From positions 3,286,001-3,350,000 of the forward strand of contig JAQFVV010012435.1 in NCBI GenBank assembly GCA_028023455.1: 64,000 nt of DNA. The letters are read 5' to 3'. Positions 1 through 11,213 of the stretch are shown here, one piece after another. The number at the start of each line of letters is the position of its first letter. The stretch's first letter is position 1. The stretch is from Epiperipatus broadwayi (taxonomy: Eukaryota; Onychophora; Udeonychophora; Euonychophora; Peripatidae). A program made the translations under genes and the position numbers. Under the pieces are notes generated by a model. The model saw nothing but the letters and a program-made list of their open reading frames with translations. It made no database searches and was not told the origin of the DNA.

Positions 1-1611
1 ATCATGTGTATATGTTTAGGTTGCCAACACAGACAGCGAGCAGTAACATTAAAATACATATTGAATAAAAGAATTTAGAAACCAAGTGTGCTAATAAAAT
101 ATTTTAATAATAATAGTAATAGTTTTGTTCAATTTTTAAATGATGATTATATTGATTACCTCTAGCCCTTAAACAGAGTTTATATTTACACTAAGAATGG
201 CAGCATATAATTAAAAAGCAAATGGTGTAAGCAAATTACTCAATAAATGAACTGCCATCATAAGAAAAGAGAATTAAATCTAAGGACTAGAGATTGAGAA
301 AATTACTACATAATTTACAATCGCATAAATAAAAAGGTTTTATAAAGATTATTACATTAAAAAATGAAAAGAGCTCTTAAAGGGGGTGTAAAGTAAAGTT
401 TGGGAACTGGCCAGAAAGTTACGATTCATTATGGAAATATATTACCATTTCTTCCGGAGCTGGTTCCTTAGTTTACACATCTGGGTTGGTAAAATGTAGG
501 CACGCATTTGGTCAATTACTTGAACAGCATTTTGTTTGATTCTTCATGATTTTGGCAGCATGATTCATCCAGCAAAAGGTTTAGCAACTTCATTGAAGAT
601 TTTCAGGGGACTTCAGGCACACAGTTGCAAGATTCCTAATGGTTATCCCCTCACTATGATAGAAACTCTATTTACATGCACATAGTTTAATGGCACTTCT
701 CTAAAACAAAGATGGCTTCTTCCTCTTCCAAACTTTTCAGAGCTATTTATACTGTATCTAATGCCTTCAGGCTAGTGCTTCTTTCATTATCAATGTTACA
801 AAATTTACTAGTTAGTTTTTAGATACATTCCTTTGATAAGACTTTCAAACTCATTACCTTGAATTCATTTTCTAATTAGAAAATGAATTTTTAAAATCTG
901 AAAAATGATTTTAATTGGGAACTGACTTTACATTTTAAATACTTATCTTTTTTTTAATTAATAAAACTTTACCCATTGTTTTTGGAAAGGGAAAATCTAA
1001 AAGCTTATTGAAAAAATGTAGCTTTTAATCACTAAGATTCGAACAAATTATTTAAAAGTAAAATAAACATTCCTGACGCAATGAAACTTTAGAACGAATA
1101 TATATGTTTAAATATTTATAAATATATATGTACAACCATGCAGTTATAATATATATAAATTTATGAATAATTCTATCATGAATTTATTAATAGAATTGAT
1201 TGATTTAAACCTTTAATTAATTTTAATACATATTTATAAAATAGTTTTTCTTTAAGAAAACTTGCATGGATTGACCATATAAAGCCCCATTGCATCAGAA
1301 ATTTAAGGTTAGGACTAGGGTTTGAAGTAGGCTTATGGCTAGATGTCATGACGCTAGGATTGAACTCAGATCCGACTGCTTCAATATATTGAACTGGATA
1401 GTATCCATCTCAAAAGTCACTTCACCAAAAATAAAACTAACTTTTGGTTTTATTAAATTTTTAACAAGAAAGCATTTGAACATTTGTTTATAACTGTACA
1501 TGTATTAGCGCACATACTCTTTTATGTTTTTTTAAAAAATGTCATTTTATTTGTTTTGTTATAAAATTGATTTTTAAAATAGTTTCTCTTACTGCTTGAT
1601 TTTACTTTTTT
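1..1611. other. AT-rich non-coding DNA, mostly featureless
   Basis: No ORF of note and no repeat shared with the rest of the window. Positions 400-800 are less AT-rich than the surroundings and look single-copy. A TATAAATAG box lies on the minus strand at 743-751. It points away from a similar plus-strand box at 1840, but in DNA this AT-rich it may be chance. Confidence 0.5.
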
Positions 1612-1880
1612 ATCAAATTAATTAAAGGCTGGCTAACTTTCAATTGCATTCTTGTTTGTTTATAATTAATTTCTAATTTATCTTAACTAAGCTGAGATTT
1701 ATTTTTAAATATTTTTCAACTAATTAAATATAAGATTAACCCTGGGGAGAATCTTTAATTAGGATTAAGACTGAGATAAAGTTGCCCTGTTGAAAAACCA
1801 CTAATTAAAATAAAATGTTTTCAGAAAGATAAGAGCTCTTATAAATAGACCTGGGATTGCAGATGGATTAGTCTCCAGCT
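1612..1880 (+). promoter_or_regulatory. Candidate core promoter with upstream TAATTA cluster
   Basis: Five TAATTA homeodomain-type sites (1619, 1663, 1721, 1756, 1802) and a GGATTA (1762-1767) lie within 190 bp. They are followed by TATAAATAG at 1840-1848 and an initiator-like TTAGTCT whose A is at 1870, 30 bp from the start of the TATA box. The 1860-2240 stretch downstream is less AT-rich than the surroundings but has no long ORF. The spacing is what a TATA/Inr promoter would show. High AT content makes chance TAATTA and TATA matches common, so this is only a candidate. Confidence 0.25.
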
Positions 1881-2249
1881 ATTGTTGCTGATACTGCTTG
1901 TTAGTGTTTCTGCAACTTGTACAAGACCAATTTTATTGCTGGAAGGTTATAATTTCTTTACTGCCAAAACTATATGCAAGGAAAAACTGCTTCAGTAGTA
2001 TTTTCGCAATGACAAGCTAGGCCAACTTAAAGACGGATCCTGTAGCCAAATTGTCCTGTAAAATCATGTCAGAAGAACTCAAATTGTAACTTTTCCCCAA
2101 CATTGCCTCCTGCCTTTTTGTAAAAATGAAAGCCTAAAGTCTTCGCCAGAGTTCCCCATGGAATGAACTATATATGCTGTTTTTGGAAGACATCAGCTAA
2201 TTGTAAATTTATACCTTGAGGTAACATGTTTCCTTTATTCTTTCCAGGG

Positions 2250-3274
2250 CAAAATTTTAAGTCTCAGCTTAATCTTAAAAAAACCTATTTTATTATGTCA
2301 TGTGTTTATTAAATTTACAAAGATTTAGAGCATGTATTCTGTTTGCTTTTCATTGTATTTTATAGTGTGTCTTGGAATTTTAGTTTTAAGATTCCAAGTT
2401 TGCTTTCAATTTCGTTTATTAGAGAGTGTATTGTGAGACTATATCTTATATGCTTATCCAGCATTTTGTTTTATTATTAACTATTTGTAAATACTTAGCA
2501 GTTTTTTTTTAAATTTTAATTTGCTTGCCAATTCTTATTTTATTGTCCAATAATTGATTTAAATCACAGTGTTTGCACTTTTTGCAAACTGTAAAAATAT
2601 TTTGGTTAGTGGTTTATCACTTTATTGTTCTGGTTTTTCATAGTTGGAGATTTCATTTCTTTTTTCCTAGATTACATAAGATCATAATCATATTTTTCTT
2701 TTGTCTTGCATGCAAAATCGGCCTCAAATTGCTTTAAATATAGTATATTATAGGACTGTCCAACTGACAATATGACATTCATCTCGATGCATTATTCTGG
2801 GGCAAGAAATGCTTGCTGGTGCGGTTTTGTCAGTTTCCTATAAGACCGTATATTTTTCATATATCTCTGAATCTGAAAACTAGAATTGTTATTCTTTTAT
2901 AAATCACCAGCAGGAAGATAACATTAATCCCCTTTACAAATTATTGGTGAACGAATGTTTCTTTCTGCTAAAGCATTTAATATTTTAATAGTTTCATCCC
3001 ATGCACCCTTTCTGATAAAATAACTTACAAAATCTAGATCAACGTTTATATTTTGTTAGCTAGATTTATTTAATCTTTTATCTTTTTGCTTTAAATCTAA
3101 CTTTATATTACTGTTAATAAAATTTTCAGAATTGTTTAAACTTAATTTGGCTGACATTTGTTTTAATGCTTTTATTTCTCAATTGTCTGAACAATATTTA
3201 AGATTTTATGTTTCTCCCTGAATCTAGTCAGTGCAAACCATCATCCTCATCCATTGTTGGTCACAGTAAATAAA
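2250..3274. other. AT-rich non-coding DNA, nothing recognised
   Basis: No coding, RNA or repeat signal was found on either strand. Confidence 0.5.
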
Positions 3275-3659
3275 TTTTCCATATAATGTGATGCACTGTG
3301 GCTTCTCCTTAAATGGAGTCAGGAATCTATCAGCAACAATATCCAGAGAAACCTGTTAGTCACTTTATCTTCTATTCCGCACTCTAACTTTTTCCATATT
3401 CTGCTCCATCCCATTTCCACAACATAATCTTTGTTAACTCTATAGCCTTTATATCTAAATCCCCCTTATCTTTTCCCAAACCCAGCATAAAATCAATAAT
3501 CTACTTTTTGTATAATCACTTTTTTTATATTTATTTTTCCATAACTTCATTATTTGTACTCTTTCTGTTTTCAAGCATTTACATTCAATTAAGAAATGCC
3601 TAATATTTTCTATTCCTTCCTTACACAATTTACAGATAAATCACCCATATTTTTCCATG
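3275..3659 (-). mobile_element. Non-LTR retrotransposon family C, 3' end (truncated copy)
   Basis: This copy is closely similar to 3660-4045, directly beside it, and to 49680-49863. It also matches 8590-8974 in the other orientation. It covers only the 3' part of the element: the last coding residues and the 3' UTR, ending in a CACAT-rich tail when read on the minus strand. It stops at the same ttttccat sequence that precedes the next copy, so the two copies form a direct tandem of truncated ends. Confidence 0.7.
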
Positions 3660-4535
3660 TGATGTGATGTACTGTAGCTTCTCCTTAAATAAAGTCAAGA
3701 ATCTCTCAGCAATTATGCCCAGAGAAACCTGTTAACTATTTTATTTTACATTCCCCAGTCTAAGTTTTCCCATATTCTGCTCCATCCCATTTCCACAACA
3801 TAATCTTTGTCAAATCTATGGCCTTTATATCTAAATCCCCCTTATCTTTTCCTAAACCCAACATAAAAACCAATAATCCACTTTCTGTATAATCACTTTT
3901 TCATATTTATTTTTCCATAACTTCATTATATGTGCCCTTTCTGTTTTCAAGCATCTACATTCAATTAACAGTCGCCTAATATTTTCTATTTCTTCCTTAC
4001 ATAATTTACAGACTAAATCACCCATATTTTTCCATTTACATGTATATTCTCTTGATGCTAAAGTTCCTGTTCAAGCCTTAAACAATAAACTACTTTCCTT
4101 ACTATTATCATATATTAAGTAGCATTTAATATTCTGTTTGTTTCTATATATATTTAAACTCTTTTTACTCTCCATACTAGTTCTCCATCTCCCTAACATC
4201 CTATTCTTTATTAATAAATCTATTTTTATCCCATTCCTTACCACTATAACACTCAACAATCCTCCAACACAATCATCCCATCTTTTGTACATATATACTG
4301 ATATAAATTCTTTATCCAAATCTTTTGCATACCGCATTACCCATCTTGTTGCCTGCCTTTTACTGATAACCCAATTAAATACTATTTTGGCTATTTTTTT
4401 TTCATTATCCATAAAGTGTAATCTACCAAACATTTTCATTTTACTTTTTGCATCTCTTATATGAAAACTTGACCATCCCATTTCTCCTTGAAGTGCCTCC
4501 CTTGCTGTCCATTCATCTGCTCTCTGTGATCAGGG
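3660..4535 (-). mobile_element. Non-LTR retrotransposon family C, 3' portion
   Basis: The minus strand keeps a 136-residue open frame (4071-4481) from the region after the reverse transcriptase. It begins MGWSSFHIRDAKSK, the GW(S/L)..(R/D) block that many LINE ORF2 proteins carry after the thumb. The frame upstream (toward 4535) continues the match but is broken. Downstream, a cysteine/histidine-containing stretch (pattern C-x-C...H-L-L...C) is recognisable in broken frames before the 3' UTR. The same protein segment is found on the plus strand at 8040-8560. I cannot assign the clade with confidence; a CR1/L2-like group is possible. This is a dead, 5'-truncated copy. Confidence 0.72.
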
Positions 4536-4544
4536 ATGGATTGA

Positions 4545-4910
4545 ATGACCATTACCATATATATTAACTTACTGCACAAATATCTAGTGATATGGGAATG
4601 CTTTAAATAATGCCCACTATCAATTTTATTTGTTACAATTAAGTAATAAAAAAGTTGTTTATAATATAGTTTTGTTTAGATTTTTTTTAAAAAACCTGTC
4701 AAATGTCAAACATTTTTTACTCAAAAGAATATTACATATTTTTAGTCACTTATATATACATTTATGTATACATTTTAATTTAATAGCAGAAATATCTAGT
4801 GATATATAATAATAAAAAATTAAGTTTGGTGTCTGTATTCTTTACAAAATGTATGTAATATTCACATTTATATATATATTAAATACAATAATATTCATAT
4901 AAATTTAACT
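4545..4910. other. AT-rich spacer, nothing recognised
   Basis: No ORF or repeat signal was seen. Confidence 0.45.
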
Positions 4911-5268
4911 TATTTTATTAGAAGTACTTCCAACTATATTTCTTGTAGTCTTTGTCAACTATATAATGGTGAATAATTAAAATGAGACATCATTTCATAA
5001 CTCCCACAATTCAATTTAGATCCCCCACAATTCTGTTATTTTAAGGTTTGCTGATTGACAATTTATTAACATTATGTAAAATAAAAGAGGCTATGTTAAT
5101 TTCAAAAAATCGTCAAATGTTAATGAATCGTTAATCAGCAAACATTAAAATAACAGAGTTGTGGGGGAACTGAATTGAATTATTGAAGTTATAAAATGAT
5201 CTTTTTTTTAATTATTCAACATTATATAGTTGACAGACTATAAGGAATATAATCCTTCTAATAAAATG
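4911..5268. repeat. Inverted-repeat (MITE-like) element
   Basis: Two arms of about 140-155 bp (roughly 4911-5065 and 5130-5268) are reverse complements with moderate divergence. The outer ends read tattttattagaag on the left and its complement on the right. Inner landmarks are GTCAACTATATAATG and CCCCCACAATTCTG, with their complements. The centre has no ORF. A non-autonomous DNA transposon or foldback element is the simplest reading. I could not fix a TSD. Confidence 0.7.
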
Positions 5269-5780
5269 TTAAATTTATATGAATATTAATATATATATAT
5301 ACACACACACACTTATATTTAATGTTTTCATGGTTGTCTGATGTAGATAAATTATTACTTTTTGATTTGAACCATGTATTATTTTCCATTACATACCAAT
5401 ATTTTGACAAACTAGCATCCGCCATTGTCAAGGTTAACTTCTGAAAAAAAAAATGGTTAGATCTCAAACAGTAACGTGACTGAGTGTGAGATAAGAAATG
5501 AGATTCAGCTTGAAGTAGTTCAGCATTCAAAATATGAGGCTTATCAAAATGTTTATTTCCCTCAGTTTGTTCACCTATTAATTTTAAGTTAATATTAGAA
5601 GATGGAGATACAATGAGGGGTTTGAACATAGCTGGAGTACATTGTTCTTTTTCAGTCCTATTTAATATTTCAGTTGACTCTCTCATGGTTTTTAAATCAT
5701 ACCTTTCCAAATTAGCAAGTGTTTTTGCATTGTCAAAAGCAGGTTCATGACCAATTTCTAAAAAATGGGAAGTAAAAACT
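5269..5780 (-). pseudogene. Penelope-like element, C-terminal (GIY-YIG tail) remnant
   Basis: A 233-residue minus-strand open frame (5258-5959) is the longest in the window. Its residues 62-115 (about 5615-5776) contain SHFLEIGHEPAFDNAKTL followed by RESTEIL and a PAMFKPLI ending. This resembles the H..(E/D)TGH..DFDNAK.L....R...EA.EI....W.P.I pattern that closes the GIY-YIG endonuclease region of Penelope-like elements. Residues 20-50 are antisense to the adjoining B repeat, so the frame is a chimera of two repeats. The rest is not recognised. The assignment comes from family knowledge and needs a profile search. Confidence 0.42.
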
Positions 5781-6112
5781 GGTGGTATGCTCAAAGCCCA
5801 CATTGACGCAAACCTTCTCATCCAATTTTTAATGAAATGGATGGCTGAAGGATTGCGGGATGGAGTGAATTGAAGCGTGTCTATTAAAATTTGAAGATTG
5901 TCTATCTTAATATAAGCTAAGCATTGATTGTATATATGTGTGATGATAATCTGGACCAACTGATGAGTGCTGGTTTAGTACGAAATACATATATTGGTGA
6001 TTATTTATCTTTTTGACATGTGTGTGATCAAGTGTGTCAGCAGTATGAGATAGCATGGATATCTGAGGGTCATGTTAAAGTCTGAATTCAAACCCCCTGT
6101 ATATTATCAAAA
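5781..6112 (+). mobile_element. Ribozyme repeat family B, copy 1
   Basis: Shares sequence along its length with 10545-10966 and 41876-42293. In order it holds a 5' segment (ttgaag...tgtc), a hammerhead ribozyme (5945-6005), and a tRNA-like segment (about 6020-6100) with a weak A box and a B box (AATTCAAACCCC here; GTTCGAATCCC in the fragment at 40.3 kb). Its left part is shorter than the other copies and abuts the Penelope-like remnant. The order ribozyme then Pol III-type promoter is unusual for a SINE. Confidence 0.75.
5945..6005 (+). ncRNA. Type I hammerhead ribozyme (family B, copy 1)
   Basis: The core CTGATGA lies at 5960-5966. Stem II, GTGCT/AGTAC (5967-5971 with 5977-5981), forms five pairs including one G-U. 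GAAA is at 5982-5985. Stem III is only two pairs (A5985-U5992, U5986-A5991). The predicted cleavage is after A5993 in the triplet AUA. Stem I pairs CCAA (5956-5959) with TTGG (5994-5997), then after an internal loop GATAATC (5945-5951) with GATTATT (5999-6005). All catalytic core residues (C3, U4, G5, A6, G8, A9, G12, A13, A14) are present. Very short stem III is typical of hammerheads in Penelope-like elements and retrozymes, where dimers are often the active form. Confidence 0.8.
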
Positions 6113-7589
6113 TAACTAATTTCCCAAATCTGTAATGCATTAATTAAATAAGAAAAATATTTATTAGTTTACTTTTAAGCTTTTACTTTATCTATTTATA
6201 TTCTTTAATTTACTTTCAGTTGTATTTATTTTGTTCCAAATATTTTGTATCAATATCATTAATCTTGTAAAAGTTATAGCATCAGAAATGGCAGAGATAA
6301 CATTTTGAACCATTGACCTTGAGCTCCAGAGCCTGCCAATTCATCGAGGCATTAAGATATGCAGGGCATCATATTAATCAGCTGATATAAATAAAGGAAA
6401 CTCTCTCTGACTAAGTGTTATCCCTATTGTTATGAAAATAATATATATTTTACAAGTTATATAATAAACAGGATGTAAATTGCATTTTCATTTAACACAT
6501 CTCTTTATATATAATTTATCAATATATTCTCCCTAAAGTATTCAGTCATTGCCAACAGTACTTTATATAATACAAATATGATTTTTTATTATTTCAAACT
6601 TTCAGAAATAGGTGGCAGATTTGACTATTTAGCAACCTCTGATAACTGTAACTTCCAATATATAAAGAAATACCTTATCACAACAAAATTCTTATTTATA
6701 AATGATCAAAAAATGTTATTCTTTCTCATTTAACATTATCACATTCTAGATAACTAACAAAATAATCTAGTATGTATATCAAAAGTCTTTTCATTCAATA
6801 ATTATTTTTTTATTTGACTTGTTCTTATGTAAGGATGTACTCATTATTACTGACATTTAAAAAAAAAAATCAATTTATTTATTTCTAATGAATTCAAATA
6901 TTATTGAGGCATGATAAACGATAAAATAGACTGTGATTCATAAACAACTTTCATATCTGACACTCTACCAGTACTGCAAATCATGTAGGGAATAACTGCA
7001 AATTAACATATATTAGCATATAATCATTGTATATCTCAAATAGCTTTCCTTAATTTTTATTATAGAATTGTTATCTTAGATTTCATTGATCTACGACAAC
7101 ATCTATTCAATTTTTATACTCTTCTTTCAATTTTTCTCAATTCAATGCATCAAACATATTTCACAAAATTTCATAAAATACAATCTTTTTTTCCATTTCT
7201 ATCAATGTTTCACCATATTGTAGATTGATCATTATTTACATTTTACATATGCTTATCCCTATAATAAATGTAATTCTAAGAGATTTGATTATATACTAAT
7301 AATTACATTTTTGTAGCTAATCCTGTAAAATAACACTTCAAATATATAATTTTTCATTATTTTACAGAAAATCTGAACTAACATCTTCAAACTACCTCTG
7401 TTAAAAGACTTCAATGATATTTTATTTTTAAAAAATGTCTATTGATTTTACTTATAATATAATTATTAAATCACAAAATAATGTTATTAAATATAAACGT
7501 GAGTATGCATACATATACAGTCATACTCTTACATCCCTACCTATTTACTTTTAAGCATTCATGCTGATGCTAAAAACATGATTATTAAA
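6113..7589. other. AT-rich non-coding DNA, nothing recognised
   Basis: No ORF above background, no inverted repeat and no match to the other families in the window. Confidence 0.5.
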
Positions 7590-7950
7590 CCACTAAGCAT
7601 CACATAATCACCATTATTTATGCTTACACAAGCTGTCTAGACAGAGGTAAAACTTTCCATATAGTAGTGCCATTTATTGCAAGCCAGAGAAATCAATGAA
7701 TCAGGAAGGTTTATGCATAAGCTTCCTATCTAGTGCCTCCTCATCCAATATCTCCAGACTAGTTTCTAGCTTGTGACTTTCACTGGTGAGGAACCTTGGA
7801 TCTGAAAGCACTACATTTAGATCTTAGTATAGTCTGAGTTTACTGGATTAGTAGGCACTAGATAGGATCTTATGTTCAAACCTTCCTGCATCCATTGATT
7901 ACTCTGACTTTCACTGAGTGACACTACTGCATGGAGAGAATATGATGTAG
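7590..7950 (-). mobile_element. Ribozyme repeat family A, copy 1 (rearranged, foldback-like)
   Basis: Relative to the copy at 56.7 kb, this one has a head segment in direct orientation (about 7590-7645), then most of the element in reverse (about 7650-7840), then a second 3' end in direct orientation (about 7840-7950). The landmark gtagtgcc...gagaaatcaatg at 7663 is therefore repeated in inverted form at about 7895-7940. The ribozyme region is on the minus strand at about 7743-7800. It keeps GAAACTAGTC and the stem II AGU/GCU pairing, but the core has decayed to CCAGTGA. It sits directly beside LINE family C (7955 on) and probably inserted into it. Confidence 0.65.
7743..7800 (-). ncRNA. Degenerate hammerhead ribozyme (family A, copy 1)
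   Basis: On the minus strand, GAAACTAGTC (7757-7766) is intact, so the palindromic stem III ACTAGT and C17 are present. Stem II is partly paired. The CUGANGA core reads CCAGUGA. Probably inactive. Confidence 0.5.
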
Positions 7951-7954
7951 CTTT

Positions 7955-8974
7955 AATTGTACAGAAGGGAATGGTAATAGCAGGGTTAACATATGCTAAC
8001 AATGCATTATGTGTTAGTGAAGGAATATTAGATTACTTAGAAAAAGTACAAAGAGAAATATGAAGACATGCATTAGATGCAGATGTGTGGATGGCAAAGA
8101 AGGCACTTCAAGGAGAAATGGGATGGTAAGTTTTTATATGAGAGATGCAAAAAGCAAAATGAAAATGTTAGATAGATTGCAGTTTGTGGATAATAAGAAA
8201 ATAGCTAAAATAGTATTTAATTGACTTATGAGTAAAGGGCAGGCAACAAGATGAATGAGAAAGGTGGTACAGTATGCAGAAGATTTGGATAAAGAATTTA
8301 TATCAGTATAATTATACAAAAGGTAGGATGATTGTGTTAGGAGAATTGATGAATGATATAGTGGTAAGCAATGGGTTAAAAATTGATGCATTAATAAAGA
8401 AGAGGGAGTTGGAGAGATGTAGAACTACTATGGAGAGTAAAAAGAGTTTAAATATATAAAAACATAAACAGAATATTGGGCACAAATTAATTTATGATAA
8501 TAGCAAGGAAAATAGTTTACTCTTTAAAGGTTTGAACATCTTTAGCAACAAGAGAATATACACATAAATGGAGAAATATGGGTGATTTAGTCTGCATATT
8601 GTGTAAGGAAGGCATAGAAAATATTAGGCATCTATTAATTGCATATTAATGCCTGCAAGCAGAAAGGATACAAATAATAAGTTGTGGAAGAATAAATATA
8701 AACAAAGTGATTTCTAACAAAGTGATTATACAGAAAATGGGTTATTGGTTTTTATTCTGGGTTTGGCAAAGATAAAAAGGATTTAGATGTAAAGCTATTG
8801 AGTTGACAAAGATTATGTAGTGGAAATGGGATGGAGCAGGATAGAGAAGAACATGAGAAAACTTAGGGTGGGAAATGGAAAGGAAAGGTGAAGGGCTAAC
8901 ATATTTTTGGTGCATAGTGGCTGACAGATTTCTGACTCCATATAAGGAGAAGTCACAGTGCATCACATCAACAT
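7955..8974 (+). mobile_element. Non-LTR retrotransposon family C, 3' portion
   Basis: The plus-strand translation from about 7962 keeps AGLTYANNALCVSEGI, then YLEKVQREI, then ALQGEMGW. These are the thumb and post-RT blocks of LINE ORF2. The copy then matches the minus-strand copy at 3660-4535 through the whole 3' part, including the cysteine/histidine stretch (VCILCKEGIENI near 8595), and ends at the same 3' UTR sequence (gtgcatcacatcaac). Several stops and frameshifts are present. Its 5' side is cut at family A copy 1. Confidence 0.72.
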
Positions 8975-10544
8975 AATGTGTAAATCACGGTTAAAGATAA
9001 ACATTATATAATACATGTCGAACATGTATATACTTGCCTTTGATATATTCAATTTAAAATTCTTCATATTAAGACATGAACAACATGCAAATAGTATAAT
9101 GAAAAAGACAACAATAATAATTAAAAGAAAGAGAACATTTATAAAACGACTATACACAAATCTAAATGATAACATATATATGAGTGTGCCTTTTCAGTAT
9201 ACATTTTTTTTCTTTCAGTACTAAATTAATTATTTTTATTTTATCATATAAAAAAACTTGAATTTTTTTTTACATCTTTGCAATTTCGCAATATGTTATT
9301 CAATCAATTATCTGACAGTTTTTACTTTCTAGCAGTCTTCTTTAATGCTTAAAATATAATTGCATTCCGTTATTTTTTTATTTATACGAACATACAATAT
9401 CATATATATATATTCAATTTTTTATTATACAAAATTTTGTCATTTTTAAGACACACATCATATATACATATATATCTTTTTTAAATTAAGAATATTTAAT
9501 ATGAATGTTTAAATAAAAGAGATATTTTGAAATATATTTATTTGTATGTGTGTGTAATAAACAAAAATAAAATAAGACAGAACTCCTAGATAATCAGAAT
9601 TGATTGAATTAAGTATTATAAAAGGTGCAAAGAAAAACTGAAATCTGTTAGATCTTTATTTAATTAATGCAAGCAATACAAAAAGAATAAAAGAGTATTG
9701 GTTATCTTAGATTATAAAGAAAGCATTTCATGGCTTCCTTTTAGCCTTGGTATAATTTTCTTCATCATTAACTATATGCAATTTGGGACTATTTGAAAAA
9801 TAAGTTTTAGTCGATAATTCACAGTATATGGCAACTTTAAAATAATGCTTTATATTTGATGACAATGATATTATAGTGGTGATATACAAAATTTTATGAA
9901 TTTCTAATTTTATTGCTTTTTATTTAACCTATTTTCAAATAGAACAATACTGTATCTATAAACTCACCAATAATTAAAAATATTCTTTTCAATATATTGA
10001 TTGCTTCCTATATGATAATATATAACACACATCATCCAAAACAAGACTATGTGTAATCTTGGGGCTTAAAAGTTTTATAATATTTGACTATTTTAGATAT
10101 TTGAGTGCTGATTTAATAAGTATTTCAAATTTATATCTGTTATTTAAATAAAAGGTGTGCTTTATTTACATGTGAATAAGTATGTAGGTAAACTTTTTTA
10201 GATAAGAATTTTTCATTTATTTCCGGAGATATGTTTACCGTTATATGAACTATATTGTCCAGTTTGACAATATTTTAATGGATGAAATGATAAACATGCT
10301 CATTACTGAACCATTAGATCTCTACTTCCTAAGAAGAGGTCTACCACATAGAAAATTGATCCTGTAAGACCACTTCCTCATGCTTGACACATTTAAAAGT
10401 AAATTTGTCTGTATGGCAAAACATACACCTTTCACAAAATCATCAATTTATTCAACAACAGACTAAATGTTTTCAATGTTCATAAGACTTTAATCCCTGT
10501 AAACATTATTATCAAGGTTTTTATCTAAAATGATAAGTAGAAAT
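8975..10544. other. AT-rich non-coding DNA, nothing recognised
   Basis: Short TA-rich runs only; no coding or shared-repeat signal. Confidence 0.5.
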
Positions 10545-10966
10545 GTCTATCCATCCCTTGTATATGTATTAAATGGGATTATGTCCTGTACATGAGGGGT
10601 CAGATTGATCTTGGGGCAACATGGGTGTGACAAGAATCTCAGCCTCAGGGTGAACCTTTGAGCATTTCAATCAGATTTTCTATTGGATGGATGGTTGAAG
10701 AGTTGGAGTGTGGAGTAGATTGAAGCCTGTCCATTAAAGTATGAGGCTTGGCTATCTTAATATATATCTGAGCACTTATAGCATATATATGTGGAGATGG
10801 TAATCTGGACCAACTGATGATTGCTGGTTTAGCATGAAATACATATATTGGTGATTATTTATCTTTTCAACATATATGTGTTCAAGTGTATCAGTGTTAT
10901 GAGATAGTGTGGAGAGTGGTGGGTCGTGTGAAAGTCTGTGCTCATATACCCTATATATTAAAGTTG
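10545..10966 (+). mobile_element. Ribozyme repeat family B, copy 2
   Basis: The longest clean B copy, about 420 bp. It has a 5' part starting ctatccatcccttgtatatg, a middle with atggatggttgaagagttgg, the hammerhead (10799-10859), then the tRNA-like part ending gtgaaagtctgtgctcatat. It aligns end to end with 41876-42293. No protein-coding potential was seen. Non-autonomous. Confidence 0.78.
10799..10859 (+). ncRNA. Type I hammerhead ribozyme (family B, copy 2)
   Basis: CTGATGA is at 10814-10820. Stem II is TGCT/AGCA, with U-U where copy 1 has G-C. GAAA is at 10836-10839. The predicted cleavage is after A10847. Stem I CCAA/TTGG (10810-10813 with 10848-10851) is extended by GGTAATC with GATTATT. 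The core is fully conserved. Confidence 0.78.
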
Positions 10967-11105
10967 TTTAAGCTATTTGTTGTGAACTAAGAATTACAAT
11001 ATCAATGAATCAATTTATCAATGAAAAAATATTTTGGTAAAACAATAATTAAGCTTTACTTTTAAAACAAGCATGTCAAAAACCCATTATGTATATTTTT
11101 ATATT

Positions 11106-11173
11106 GGATACAGTGAATAACTGGATACAGTGAATAATGGGATACAGTGAATAACTGGATACAGTGAATAACT
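11106..11173. repeat. 17-bp minisatellite, four copies
   Basis: Four successive units of GGATACAGTGAATAACT, one with two differences. Directly after it (11174-11213), gcttgaaagtctgtcttcaaatcccc matches the B-box end of family B, so the minisatellite may have grown inside a B remnant. Confidence 0.85.
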
Positions 11174-11213
11174 GAAGAGAGCTTGAAAGTCTGTCTTCAA
11201 ATCCCCTTTAATT
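11174..11213 (+). repeat. Family B 3' fragment
   Basis: GAAAGTCTG...CAAATCCCC matches the tRNA-like B-box end of the B elements. No ribozyme is present. Confidence 0.45.

Noticed and set aside
8134-8391. 85-codon minus-strand open frame
   Set aside because: It is antisense to the LINE family C coding remnant on the plus strand.
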